A stretch of 37,087 bases of DNA. It comes from Furfurilactobacillus milii (lineage in GTDB: Bacteria; Bacillota; Bacilli; Lactobacillales; Lactobacillaceae). Below, in pieces: positions 26,470 to 34,438 of the stretch. The DNA lies in assembly GCF_009863985.1 (NCBI RefSeq), contig NZ_WEZT01000005.1:158978-196064 (forward strand), in the 5' to 3' direction. Under the pieces are notes generated by a model. The model saw only the letters and a program-made list of their open reading frames with translations. It had not been told where the DNA came from and searched no databases. Position 1 is the first letter of the stretch; every line of letters starts with the position of its first letter. A program made the translations under genes and the position numbers.

Positions 26470-28386
26470 ATGCAGACATTACGAGCAGAGGCATTAACGA
26501 GTGTCTACGGTGAAAAAACACTTTTTGATAAGATTTCTTTTTTAATTGGTGAAAATGACCGGATTGGCCTGATTGGCACAAATGGTAGTGGCAAAACATC
26601 TCTTTTGAATACGATTGCTGGTGTTGACCCTCAGGACTCCGGCACAATTGAAACACCAAATGATTACCGGATCAGTTATCTCCGGCAGATTCCTGACTTG
26701 GATGATTCGTTATCCGTTATGGAAGCGGTGTTCGCCGGTGCGCAGCCAGTATTTGCAACCATTCGTGAATATGAGCAAGCGTTGGCCAAATATAGTTTGC
26801 ACCCAGAAGATGAAAAGGCGTTAGCTCGTTACACTCGGGCTGAAGCAAAAATGAATCAGGAAGACGCTTGGCTGGCCGAAAGTAACGTCAAAACCATTTT
26901 GACGCAATTGCATATTACCGACTTGGATCAACAGGTTAAAACATTGTCTGGTGGTCAGCGTAAACGGGTAGGCTTAGCGCAAGTGTTGATTCAAGCGCCG
27001 GATTTGTTGCTGCTAGATGAACCTACGAACCACTTGGATTTTGATTCCATTGACTGGCTGGAAAAGTATTTGGCCAGTTATCGTGGTGCTGTTCTTGTGG
27101 TTACGCATGATCGTTACTTTTTAGATGCCGTGGCAACGCGAATCTTTGAACTGTCGTTTGGACAGCTTTACGAATATCAAGGTAATTATCAGGCGTTTGT
27201 TGGGCAAAAAGCAGAACGCGTTGAGCACGAAGTGGAAGCCGACCGCAAGCAGTCACAACTCTATAAAAAAGAGCTCGCATGGATGCGCACATCCCCGCAA
27301 GCGCGTAGCACAAAACAGCAGGCGCGGGTGAATCATTTCAATGACTTGAAAGACAATCTCAATACCTTACAGGTTGACCAGGATGTTGACATTAACTTGG
27401 GTCAGCAACGGTTGGGTAAGAAAGTGATCATTGCCAAACACGTTAATTTGCAACTTGGCGATCATAAACTATTGAATGACTTCAACTTGTTGATTCAGGC
27501 AGGTGATCGGATTGGGATTACCGGGGTTAATGGGGCCGGCAAGACTAGTTTGCTAAACGTGTTGGCACAACGTTTGCCAGTTGATAGTGGCACGGTTACA
27601 ATCGGCGAGACCGTCAAGCTTGCCTACTACACACAGCAAACTGAGCCAATTCCAGGTGATAAACGAGTCATCAGTTACCTGAACGAAGTAGCGGAAACCG
27701 TGACCGATAAAGATGGCAACGAGATTAGTACGACCAACCTGTTGGAGCAGTTCCTGTTTCCACGGTTTATGCATGGCACGTTAATCCGCAAATTGTCCGG
27801 TGGCGAAAAACGGCGACTGTACCTGTTGAAGTTACTAATGGAACAGCCAAACGTACTCTTTCTAGATGAACCGACCAATGACCTGGATATTGGAACGTTG
27901 ACTGTCCTTGAAGATTACCTCAGCAAATTTGCTGGCACCGTTATCACGGTCTCACATGATCGTTATTTCTTGGATAAGATTGCTGACCAGTTACTTGTGT
28001 TTGATGGGCATGGCCAAATTGATCATTTTATTGGTCAATTTAGCGATTACTTGCAACAGCAGGCACAGTCTGAGACCCGTCAACATGACGAAAAAGTATC
28101 AACAAGTGAGTCATCTGCTAAGCAAGATGAAGCTGCCGTGACCGATGAACTGCAAACAAAGACTAAACATAAGTTAACGTATGCAGAACAAAAAGAATGG
28201 GATGGCATCGAAGGCAAAATCGATGATCTTGAGCAACAAAAATCCGCAATTAGTACTCAGATGAATGAGAACGGCGCCGACTATGGTAAATTGGCCGATT
28301 TGCAAAAACAATTTGAAGAGACTGATTCGGAACTGACCAAAGCCATGGAACGTTGGGATTATTTAAGTCAGTTTGTTTCTGAATAA
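26470..28386 (+). CDS. ABC-F ATPase, Uup/YfmR type
   Basis: The 638-residue soluble protein has two ABC domains. Walker A motifs are GTNGSGKTS and GVNGAGKTS, signatures LSGGQRKRVGLAQVL and LSGGEKRRLYLLKLL, and Walker B motifs LLLLDEPTNHLD and VLFLDEPTNDLD. There are no membrane segments. The interdomain linker is charged, and the last 75 residues form a coiled coil (AEQKEWDGIEGKIDDLEQQ to RWDYLSQFV) typical of Uup and Bacillus YfmR. ABC-F proteins act in the ribosomal E site; YfmR helps resolve stalling alongside EF-P. Nothing specific marks it as an antibiotic-resistance ABC-F. The ATG has only a weak upstream GGACGG about 13 bases away, so translation may be modest or the start may differ. 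Confidence 0.9.
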   Translation: MQTLRAEALTSVYGEKTLFDKISFLIGENDRIGLIGTNGSGKTSLLNTIAGVDPQDSGTIETPNDYRISYLRQIPDLDDSLSVMEAVFAGAQPVFATIREYEQALAKYSLHPEDEKALARYTRAEAKMNQEDAWLAESNVKTILTQLHITDLDQQVKTLSGGQRKRVGLAQVLIQAPDLLLLDEPTNHLDFDSIDWLEKYLASYRGAVLVVTHDRYFLDAVATRIFELSFGQLYEYQGNYQAFVGQKAERVEHEVEADRKQSQLYKKELAWMRTSPQARSTKQQARVNHFNDLKDNLNTLQVDQDVDINLGQQRLGKKVIIAKHVNLQLGDHKLLNDFNLLIQAGDRIGITGVNGAGKTSLLNVLAQRLPVDSGTVTIGETVKLAYYTQQTEPIPGDKRVISYLNEVAETVTDKDGNEISTTNLLEQFLFPRFMHGTLIRKLSGGEKRRLYLLKLLMEQPNVLFLDEPTNDLDIGTLTVLEDYLSKFAGTVITVSHDRYFLDKIADQLLVFDGHGQIDHFIGQFSDYLQQQAQSETRQHDEKVSTSESSAKQDEAAVTDELQTKTKHKLTYAEQKEWDGIEGKIDDLEQQKSAISTQMNENGADYGKLADLQKQFEETDSELTKAMERWDYLSQFVSE

Positions 28387-28447
28387 ATGCTTTATTTGAA
28401 CTATCATGACGTTAACGCTTAGGCATCAGGTGAAAGGAAGCAAAGAT

Positions 28448-29398
28448 ATGCTGGAAGACGCGTATTTACAACTGGAACGATATGTTTATGAACACGGCAC
28501 CGTTAAGTCGGATCGGACTGGCACAGGAACCAAGTCAACGTTCGGTTACCAGATGCGGTTTGATTTAAGCGAGGGCTTTCCGTTATTGACGACCAAAAAA
28601 GTGCCGTTTGGACTCATAAAAAGTGAGTTACTCTGGTTCTTGCATGGCGATACTAACATTCGGTTCTTACTCGAACACAAGAATCATATTTGGGACGAAT
28701 GGGCCTTTCAACGCTATATTGACAGTGCGGATTACAAGGGACCTGACATGACGGATTTTGGTCGCCGCAGCTTAGTCGATCCAGAATTTAATGAACGTTA
28801 TCAAACAGAAAAAAAGCATTTTGACGATCAGATTTTGCATGATGATACGTTTGCTAAACGATATGGTGAGCTCGGTCTGGTGTACGGTGCGCAGTGGCGC
28901 AAATGGAAGACATCCACGGGTGAAACAATTGACCAACTAGGAAATGTCATCAATATGATCAAACAACATCCAGATTCACGGCGGTTGATTGTGTCGGCAT
29001 GGAATCCGGAGGATGTGCCTACCATGGCTTTGCCACCGTGTCATACACTGTTTCAATTCTATGTTGCAGATGGCAAGTTGTCCTGTCAGCTGTACCAGCG
29101 TTCAGGTGATATCTTCTTAGGCGTGCCGTTTAACATTGCCAGTTACGCCTTGTTAACCTCAATGATCGCGAAAGAATGTCACTTACAAGTGGGTGAGTTC
29201 GTTCATACGCTTGGGGATGCGCACATTTATCTCAATCATTTGGACCAGGTTAAGGAACAGCTATCCCGGACGCCGCGAAAAGCCCCAACATTATGGCTCA
29301 ATGATGAAAAAGACATTATCTTTGATTACGACATGCACGACATTAAGGTAAAGGATTACGATCCATTGCCTGCAATTAAGGCACCCGTTGCCGTTTAG
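28448..29398 (+). CDS. thyA: thymidylate synthase
   Basis: ThyA makes dTMP from dUMP using methylenetetrahydrofolate as one-carbon donor and reductant. The protein has 316 residues, the length of the well-studied L. casei enzyme, and shares its extra small-domain insertion compared with the 264-residue E. coli enzyme. The insertion covers roughly [20 protein letters not shown] onward. The catalytic Cys is in [13 protein letters not shown], with DRTGTGT (dUMP phosphate Arg), [34 protein letters not shown] and HIYLNHLDQ also present. AAAGGAAG places the start at the ATG of 28448 rather than 42 bases upstream. dfrA follows after 36 bases; the two form the folate cycle pair. Confidence 0.98.
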   Translation: MLEDAYLQLERYVYEHGTVKSDRTGTGTKSTFGYQMRFDLSEGFPLLTTKKVPFGLIKSELLWFLHGDTNIRFLLEHKNHIWDEWAFQRYIDSADYKGPDMTDFGRRSLVDPEFNERYQTEKKHFDDQILHDDTFAKRYGELGLVYGAQWRKWKTSTGETIDQLGNVINMIKQHPDSRRLIVSAWNPEDVPTMALPPCHTLFQFYVADGKLSCQLYQRSGDIFLGVPFNIASYALLTSMIAKECHLQVGEFVHTLGDAHIYLNHLDQVKEQLSRTPRKAPTLWLNDEKDIIFDYDMHDIKVKDYDPLPAIKAPVAV

Positions 29399-29434
29399 AC
29401 GCATGACTAACTTTTGACAGGAAGTGACTGTGTT

Positions 29435-29938
29435 TTGCTTACATTAATTTGGGCCGAAGATCAGCATCATCTAATTGGTCGGAACGGCCAGTTGCCATGG
29501 CATTTACCAGCTGATGCCCGTTACTTTCGTCAACAGACGACGGGCAACGCGGTAATTATGGGTAAACGGACGTTTGAGTCCTTAGGCAAGCCGTTACCAA
29601 ACCGAAAGAACCTTGTGTTGTCGTCAACTTTACCTGAGCAGCCGGGAATTTTGTTATTTCCCATTTTAGCTGAATTAGCTAATTGGATTACGCATCATCC
29701 AGATGACCAGTTGTTTGTGATTGGCGGTGTTCGTTTATATAAAGAACTGATGTCAATGGCAGATCGGTTGCTAGTTACAAAAATTGACGCGACGTTTGAC
29801 GGTGATACGTATATGCCAGCGGTCAACTTAGATGATTGGACACTGCAATCCACTGAGACGCATGAGGCTGACGATAAGAATCGGTGGCCGTACGCGTTTC
29901 TAACGTATGTTCGTCGTCCACACGGCGTAAGTAAATAA
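29435..29938 (+). CDS. dfrA: dihydrofolate reductase
   Basis: DHFR regenerates tetrahydrofolate from the dihydrofolate that thymidylate synthase produces. The 167-residue protein starts MLTLIWAEDQHHLIGRNGQLPWHLPADARYF, closely parallel to L. casei DHFR, with the substrate-binding Asp in LPADARYF. It also has VIMGKRTFESLG (NADPH site) and LFVIGGVRLYKELM, and ends with TFDGDTYMP. The likely start is the unusual TTG at 29435, 10 bases after AGGAAG (29419-29424); a TTG at 29414 would add seven residues but sits before the ribosome binding site. Co-transcribed with thyA. Confidence 0.96.
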   Translation: MLTLIWAEDQHHLIGRNGQLPWHLPADARYFRQQTTGNAVIMGKRTFESLGKPLPNRKNLVLSSTLPEQPGILLFPILAELANWITHHPDDQLFVIGGVRLYKELMSMADRLLVTKIDATFDGDTYMPAVNLDDWTLQSTETHEADDKNRWPYAFLTYVRRPHGVSK

Positions 29939-29994
29939 AAATGCTATGTAAGCGTCACTATCCGATTGATGGTGAATCTTACATAGCATTTTTT
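29937..29994. terminator. bidirectional terminator between dfrA and the hemolysin III gene
   Basis: AAAAATGCTATGTAAG (29937-29952) pairs perfectly with CTTACATAGCATTTTT (29978-29993), with tracts on both strands. The loop is about 25 bases. Confidence 0.93.
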
Positions 29995-30004
29995 GTCGAC
30001 GCAT

Positions 30005-30646
30005 TTAAGCGTAAAACAAGATCGAGAAATACATGAGGGCTGAACCAAACATAACAAATAGGTGCCAAATGACGTGACCAAACGGGATTTGTTTGAAACT
30101 GTAAATAATCGCACCAACTGTGAATGCTACGCCACCACCGACGAGCAACCAAAAACCGGTAAGCCCTAGGCCGTGATATAACTGGGGAAAGGCAAACAGA
30201 CACATCCAACCCATGACGACGTAAATAACTGTAGAGACAATGTTGAACCGGCCTAACCAAATAGATTTGTAGACAATGCCGGCAATCGCCATGACCCAGA
30301 TAACACTGAGAATGATCCATCCCCGAACGCCTCGAATAACCAATAGGCTGTACGGCGTATACGTACCTGCAATTAACAAGTAAATGGCACTGTGGTCAAA
30401 CACCTGAAAGACGTGTTTCGCCTTTGTAAACACGAGGGCGTGAAACAAGGTCGATGATAGGTAGAATAGGATTAAAATACTGCCATAGATCGTAAACGTC
30501 ACGACTCGCAAAGAAGAGCCAGTGTGGACGGCACGAATAATTAAGATCACTAAGCCGGCAATGGCCAGTCCAAATCCAATTCCGTGAGTGATCGCATTAA
30601 AAATTTCGTTGACGATGGTATATGTACGTGAATGCTGTTGTTGCAT
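30005..30646 (-). CDS. hemolysin III / PAQR family membrane protein
   Basis: The 213-residue protein has seven hydrophobic helices and the PAQR-type metal motifs: EIFNAITHGIG (residues 14-24), STLFHA, DHSAIYLLIAGTYTP and the terminal GHVIWHLFVMFGS. The Ser, Asp and His residues in these motifs form a zinc site in the eukaryotic relatives. The family name comes from a Bacillus cereus hemolysin; most bacterial members have no shown hemolytic role, and involvement in membrane lipid homeostasis is discussed. AGGAG precedes the ATG at 8 bases. It is monocistronic and divergent from degV. Confidence 0.92.
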   Translation of the reverse strand: MQQQHSRTYTIVNEIFNAITHGIGFGLAIAGLVILIIRAVHTGSSLRVVTFTIYGSILILFYLSSTLFHALVFTKAKHVFQVFDHSAIYLLIAGTYTPYSLLVIRGVRGWIILSVIWVMAIAGIVYKSIWLGRFNIVSTVIYVVMGWMCLFAFPQLYHGLGLTGFWLLVGGGVAFTVGAIIYSFKQIPFGHVIWHLFVMFGSALMYFSILFYA

Positions 30647-30692
30647 GTTAAAACTCCTAACAGTTCAGTGGGTTTCCGTAGTTGTTTGCGAA

Positions 30693-30698
30693 AGTATA
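30693..30698 (-). promoter_or_regulatory. -10 box for the hemolysin III gene
   Basis: On the minus strand TATACT lies about 47 bases before the start codon. The -35 region is not a good match. Confidence 0.4.
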
Positions 30699-30744
30699 AA
30701 ATCAGCAAAGAAACCCGCTGTTTTATGAAATTAGTGGCAAAGTT

Positions 30745-30753
30745 TGTTATACT
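30745..30753 (+). promoter_or_regulatory. extended -10 promoter for degV
   Basis: TGT followed by TATACT (30748-30753). About 20 bases downstream, CATG-CT-CTAC-ATT-GTAG-CATG (30771-30791) forms an inverted repeat in the leader or an operator near the start of transcription. Confidence 0.55.
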
Positions 30754-30842
30754 TGTAACACTTATTCATTCATGCTCTACATTGTAGCATGCTCATTCAA
30801 AACAGTGCAGAGTAGATTTTAGAAAGCGTGGGATTTCGAGCT

Positions 30843-31685
30843 ATGGCTAATGTAAAAATTGTAACTGACTCATCAGCTGGTTTAACCGAGGATGAAATTA
30901 AAGAGCATCACATTAACATCGTCCCACTGTCAGTTATGATTGATGGTACCGTGTACGTGGAACGGGAAACCATCACCAATGAACAATTTATGGAAAAAAT
31001 GATTGATGCAGATACGTTGCCTAAGACGAGTCAACCGCCTTTGGGAAAATTTGTCGACTTGTTTGACGAACTAGGTAAGGATGGTTCAGAGGTTGTTTGC
31101 ATTACGATGATGGAATCAATTTCGGGAACTGTTGATGCTGCGCGTCAGGCGGCACAATTAACGTCTACACACGTTAAGGTTGTAGATTCGCAAACGACGG
31201 ACCGGGGCTTGGCTTTCCAAGTGTTAGCTGCCGCTGAAGCTGCCGAAAACGGAGCTACCCCTGATGTAATTGTGGCTAAAACGATTGAAGTTCGTGATCA
31301 CTCACGTCTGTTCATGGGTGTGATTAAACTGGATAATCTAGTTGCAGGTGGCCGTATTAGCCGTGCTGCTGGGTTGGTATCTAATTTGTTAAACATCAAA
31401 ATTGGTTTAGAAGTGATTGACGGCAAGATTGAAGTTACCACAAAAGGTCGCGGCATGAAGACCATTACGAAGTTTTTGGACATGGCCTATGGAGAGATGC
31501 AGAAGGCTGGTCATATTGCTAGTATCGGTGTTTCCCATGCTGGTGCGCCAGAAACAGCCGAAAAAATTGCTAGTCACGTTCATGAGCTGTTTCCTAACGT
31601 ACCGGTCGTTGTTCGACAAACGGTGCCGATCATTGCAACGCATGCAGGTCAAGGTGCCTTTGCATTAATGTATTACACAGACTAA
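30843..31685 (+). CDS. DegV family fatty-acid-binding protein
   Basis: DegV proteins bind a fatty acid in a deep pocket; in Staphylococcus and relatives the FakB members present it to the kinase FakA. The 280-residue protein has the N-terminal KIVTDSSAGLTEDEI, MMESISGTVDAARQAA (pocket Ser/Thr), VVDSQTTDRGLAFQVL, LDNLVAGGRISRAAG and the end HAGQGAFALMYY, all family hallmarks. I place the start at the ATG of 30843, giving MANVKIVTDSS. A GTG at 30828 is also in frame, and the ribosome binding site is weak for both. Followed by a long terminator hairpin. Confidence 0.9.
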   Translation: MANVKIVTDSSAGLTEDEIKEHHINIVPLSVMIDGTVYVERETITNEQFMEKMIDADTLPKTSQPPLGKFVDLFDELGKDGSEVVCITMMESISGTVDAARQAAQLTSTHVKVVDSQTTDRGLAFQVLAAAEAAENGATPDVIVAKTIEVRDHSRLFMGVIKLDNLVAGGRISRAAGLVSNLLNIKIGLEVIDGKIEVTTKGRGMKTITKFLDMAYGEMQKAGHIASIGVSHAGAPETAEKIASHVHELFPNVPVVVRQTVPIIATHAGQGAFALMYYTD

Positions 31686-31766
31686 ACAGCATCATCGAAA
31701 TTATTAGTACTGTTTATTCAGGCCAGTTATTTCTTCTGGTCAACTAATTGTCAGTAAAACGAGTTG

Positions 31767-31814
31767 GTTGAGCCTGATTCCCGGTGGTTTCGGAAATTAG
31801 CCCTCAACTTTTTT
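31767..31814 (+). terminator. degV terminator
   Basis: Two stacked stems: GTTGAG (31767-31772) with CTCAAC (31803-31808), and CTGATTCCCG with CGGAAATTAG (two G-U pairs) inside, closed by GTGGTTT. Six T follow. Confidence 0.88.
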
Positions 31815-31878
31815 ATTAGTTTGCAAGCGTCCAAAAAATCAATTGATCATAGGATTAACTGATAGAAAGGAGCGATCA

Positions 31879-32922
31879 ATGAAATTTTTTAAATGGTGGA
31901 TTAGAGCGTTGCTAGTTGTTGCCATTGTGGTGGCGCTTGGGGCAACCTGGTGGCTTTATCAAAGCAGCCATGAGGCAATGCAACCGCAACATCGCACACA
32001 ACCAAGTCAGTTAGCACCTAACGTTAACAGAAAAGCGTCTTCAAAAGACAGCTCGAGTAGCAAGAGTTCCGCTAAGTCACATAAACAAACGACTAACAAA
32101 TCAAAAAGTAAGACTTCTGCCAAACGTAAAAAGGTGACCGTTGTGGCCCTCGGTGATTCTTTGACGCAGGGTGTCGGCGATCAAGCTAAGAATGGCGGCT
32201 ATGTTGGTCAAATTAAAACGAAATTAACTGATAAAGATCAGTTAAACGTAACGACCCATAACTACGGAAAAGCCGGCGATCGTTCCGATCAAATTTTAAA
32301 GCGATTAAATCAGTCGCCAGCAATGCAAAAACAGGTTGCTAATGCAGATGCCATTACGATGACAGTCGGTGGTAATGACCTGATGCAGGGATTACAAACG
32401 GCTACTCTGTCTGGCAAATCCACTGTGACCCAGATGGATGCTGTCGTTGCAACAACTCAACAGAAGTATGCCACAAAGCTCCTGAGTCTGCTGACGGCAG
32501 TTCGTAACTTAAATACAAATGCGCCAATCTTTTTATTCAGTATTTACAACCCGGTTTACGTTTATTTTGCCAACGTAGATCAACTAAATACTTATATCAC
32601 TGGCTTTAACCAGGTCACAAAAGCAACGGCTAACAATATCAGTAAATTATATTTCATGAATATTAACGAACGTCTTTCGTACGGTCAATATGATACTGTT
32701 GCAAAGCGGTCTGCTTTGGCTGCCAAGGATGCTAAGGCAAATAATAACAATAGCTTTGACGGTCAAAATGTCGAAAAGGCGCTAGTCGGCGGTTCTACTG
32801 GTGAATTGAATGATTATTTATCGCCGGCAGATCATTTTCACCCAAACCATTTGGGATATTCAAAAATGACTGCCACGCTGTATAAGACGATGCAGGATCA
32901 CCAGTCCTGGATGCCCAAATAA
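31879..32922 (+). CDS. membrane-anchored SGNH/GDSL hydrolase (YpmR-like)
   Basis: The 347-residue protein has an N-terminal transmembrane anchor (about residues 5-26), a Ser/Lys-rich linker (about 50-85) and an extracellular SGNH hydrolase domain. Block I is VVALGDSLTQGVGD with catalytic Ser94, block II NYGKAGDRSDQIL has the oxyanion Gly, block III TVGGNDL has Asn, and block V DHFHPNHLGYSKM has the Asp and His. The substrate (lipid, acyl or acetyl ester of envelope polymers) cannot be told from sequence. AAAGGAGCGATCA leads to the ATG at 31879. Bacillus YpmR is the counterpart, and ypmS follows as in Bacillus. Confidence 0.92.
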   Translation: MKFFKWWIRALLVVAIVVALGATWWLYQSSHEAMQPQHRTQPSQLAPNVNRKASSKDSSSSKSSAKSHKQTTNKSKSKTSAKRKKVTVVALGDSLTQGVGDQAKNGGYVGQIKTKLTDKDQLNVTTHNYGKAGDRSDQILKRLNQSPAMQKQVANADAITMTVGGNDLMQGLQTATLSGKSTVTQMDAVVATTQQKYATKLLSLLTAVRNLNTNAPIFLFSIYNPVYVYFANVDQLNTYITGFNQVTKATANNISKLYFMNINERLSYGQYDTVAKRSALAAKDAKANNNNSFDGQNVEKALVGGSTGELNDYLSPADHFHPNHLGYSKMTATLYKTMQDHQSWMPK

Positions 32923-32965
32923 ATTTTTGACCATTTTCACCGCAACGGAGGTTCAATAAATCAGT

Positions 32966-33592
32966 ATGCAAACAAGGCAGGAAGTTAAACCAAAACACCA
33001 ACGCAACTGGTGGAAAATCACTGCAATCACGTTAATTAGTCTCATTGTGATTGCCGGGATCTGGGTCGGTGTTGAAGCAACAAAACCGATGCCGGAGCCT
33101 GCTGAGGTAACCCGCCCAGTGCAACAATCAAACGCCACATTTCAGGTGCAGCTTAATACTAAACAGGTGAACGCACTTGCAGATTACTACATTAACAATA
33201 CGAAAGATAACAAGTATCATTATCGTTTTGTGATTAATAAACACGCAATGCTATACGGGACAACCAAATTTCTTGGTGTTAAACTAACGTACGGATTGAT
33301 TATGGATCCTAGTGTTACCAAATCCGGTAATGTTAAACTCCATGCCTCTAGAATGGCAATTGGACGGCTTCAATTGCCTGTACACTTTGTGATGGGATTT
33401 GTCGCTCGTCATTACAAATTTCCAAAGGGTGTCAGTGCCAACGCTAAAACAGACACGGTGCTATTGGATTTGCATAAGATAGGACCACGTCGTTCTTTAG
33501 CCATCCGGGCTGAAACATTAGACGTGAACAGCGGCACATACATTTTCAAAGCAGGTATTCCAAAGGCTCAGTTTGATAAAGAAGTTAAATAA
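32966..33592 (+). CDS. YpmS family protein (DUF2140)
   Basis: This 208-residue protein has a short basic N-terminus, one transmembrane helix (about residues 18-36) and an extracellular domain matching YpmS/DUF2140. Characteristic segments are FQVQLNTKQVNALADYYI, GTTKFLGVKLTYGLIMDP and GRLQLPVHFVMGFVARHYKFP. Function is unknown; the steady pairing with the YpmR hydrolase implies a joint envelope task. GGAGG at 32947-32951 is 14 bases from the ATG, longer than usual, but no other in-frame start exists because a TAA lies at 32957. It sits 43 bases after ypmR. Confidence 0.88.
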   Translation: MQTRQEVKPKHQRNWWKITAITLISLIVIAGIWVGVEATKPMPEPAEVTRPVQQSNATFQVQLNTKQVNALADYYINNTKDNKYHYRFVINKHAMLYGTTKFLGVKLTYGLIMDPSVTKSGNVKLHASRMAIGRLQLPVHFVMGFVARHYKFPKGVSANAKTDTVLLDLHKIGPRRSLAIRAETLDVNSGTYIFKAGIPKAQFDKEVK

Positions 33593-33651
33593 GCAGATGA
33601 AACTTCCATCAGGTTTCAGCAATTAAACAGTTCAAAGAAAGGAGCACTATC

Positions 33652-33873
33652 ATGCGACGTAGTTTTTACCAGTACCTAATGACGCAACGCAATGCAGAAA
33701 GTTATGAACCAGTCGCTCAATTTGCTAATAACGCATTTTTAGACCAAGCTTTTCCCAAACAGTCTCAGAACTTTGACGATGTGTCCCGCTACCTTGAGTT
33801 AAATGGTAACTATCTGCAAAGTATGGATGTGTTCGACGAAGCCTGGCATATGTATCAGGAATCGGAATTATAG
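33652..33873 (+). CDS. YozE family SAM-like protein (UPF0346)
   Basis: The small 73-residue helical protein begins MRRSFYQYLMTQRN and contains FANNAFLDQAFPKQSQNFDDVSRYLE, diagnostic for YozE_SAM_like proteins of Firmicutes. Its structure resembles SAM domains, but its function is unknown. AAAGGAGC precedes the ATG at 8-9 bases. It is the last gene of the ypmR-ypmS-yozE run, the same order seen in other lactobacilli, and it ends at a strong hairpin. It also marks the right border of the conserved core region in this window. Confidence 0.93.
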   Translation: MRRSFYQYLMTQRNAESYEPVAQFANNAFLDQAFPKQSQNFDDVSRYLELNGNYLQSMDVFDEAWHMYQESEL

Positions 33874-33885
33874 AGTAGAAACTTC

Positions 33886-33934
33886 AAAAAGACCGGCATA
33901 ACGAATTTTTAGAATTCGTTGTGTCGGTCTTTTT
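33886..33934. terminator. bidirectional terminator between yozE and the XRE gene
   Basis: AAAAAGACCG (33886-33895) pairs with CGGTCTTTTT (33925-33934), with an inner ACGAATT/AATTCGT stem. Tracts on both strands serve both convergent genes. Confidence 0.92.
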
Positions 33935-33973
33935 GAATTGAATAGAATCGTTCTTCAAGAATGGCTAAGCAGT

Positions 33974-34285
33974 TTACTTGTCATTGATAATTTCGTTGGA
34001 ACGTTCAATTAAAGATACGAACTGGAGGACTGTCTGTTGTTGAGCATCAGTTAAACCGCCCATTTTGAACGGGATGTCATCGGAACGACCCAGCAGATAA
34101 TCTGCTGAGGTGTCCAAAATATCACAAATTTTAACGAGTGTCTCGATTGACGGATAAGACAATCCTTGCTCGTAAGCAGAAACTGTTCCTTTGCTAACTT
34201 CAAGGCGTTCGGCTAAATCTAGTTGGGTTAAACGCTTTGATTTTCGAACGGCCTTTAACTTTGTTCCAAAAAACTCTATTGTCAT
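33974..34285 (-). CDS. XRE family transcriptional regulator
   Basis: The 103-residue protein carries a Cro/CI-type helix-turn-helix (FGTKLKAVRKSKRLTQLDLAERLEVSKGTVSAYEQGLSYPSIETLVKICDIL, residues 6-57). The motif DTSADYLLGRSD follows, which is common in small phage- and island-type repressors. The C-terminal 30 residues form a helix that may support dimerisation; there is no peptidase or ligand domain. GAGGGTG precedes the ATG. It is divergent from the lipoprotein gene, and the region between holds two nested inverted repeats, so it probably represses itself and the lipoprotein/AAA+ unit. This is inference from layout. Confidence 0.9.
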   Translation of the reverse strand: MTIEFFGTKLKAVRKSKRLTQLDLAERLEVSKGTVSAYEQGLSYPSIETLVKICDILDTSADYLLGRSDDIPFKMGGLTDAQQQTVLQFVSLIERSNEIINDK

Positions 34286-34293
34286 GAGTTTAC

Positions 34294-34403
34294 ACCCTCG
34301 TTACAGAGTAGCAAAGTTGCGTATATGAAATAGTCTCATCTAGTACATCTAATATTGATACTTTTGAGAAACTTTGCTAATATTAGCTGTACGTAATGAG
34401 GGT
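34294..34403. promoter_or_regulatory. nested inverted repeats in the XRE/lipoprotein control region
   Basis: Outer pair: ACCCTCGTTAC (34294-34304) and GTAATGAGGGT (34393-34403), matching at 10 of 11 positions. Inner pair: TAGCAAAGTT (34309-34318) and AACTTTGCTA (34370-34379), perfect. They flank the roughly 50 bases where divergent promoters must lie, an arrangement that suits looping or cooperative binding by the XRE protein. The left outer copy overlaps the likely ribosome binding site of the XRE gene. Confidence 0.6.
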
Positions 34404-34438
34404 ATAGACGAGTCTTTGCAACAAGGGGAATCTGTGAA

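Noticed and set aside
26470-28386. ABC-F gene as an antibiotic-resistance determinant
   Set aside because: The C-terminal coiled coil and both signatures fit housekeeping Uup/YfmR, and it sits in a core neighbourhood between cca and thyA.
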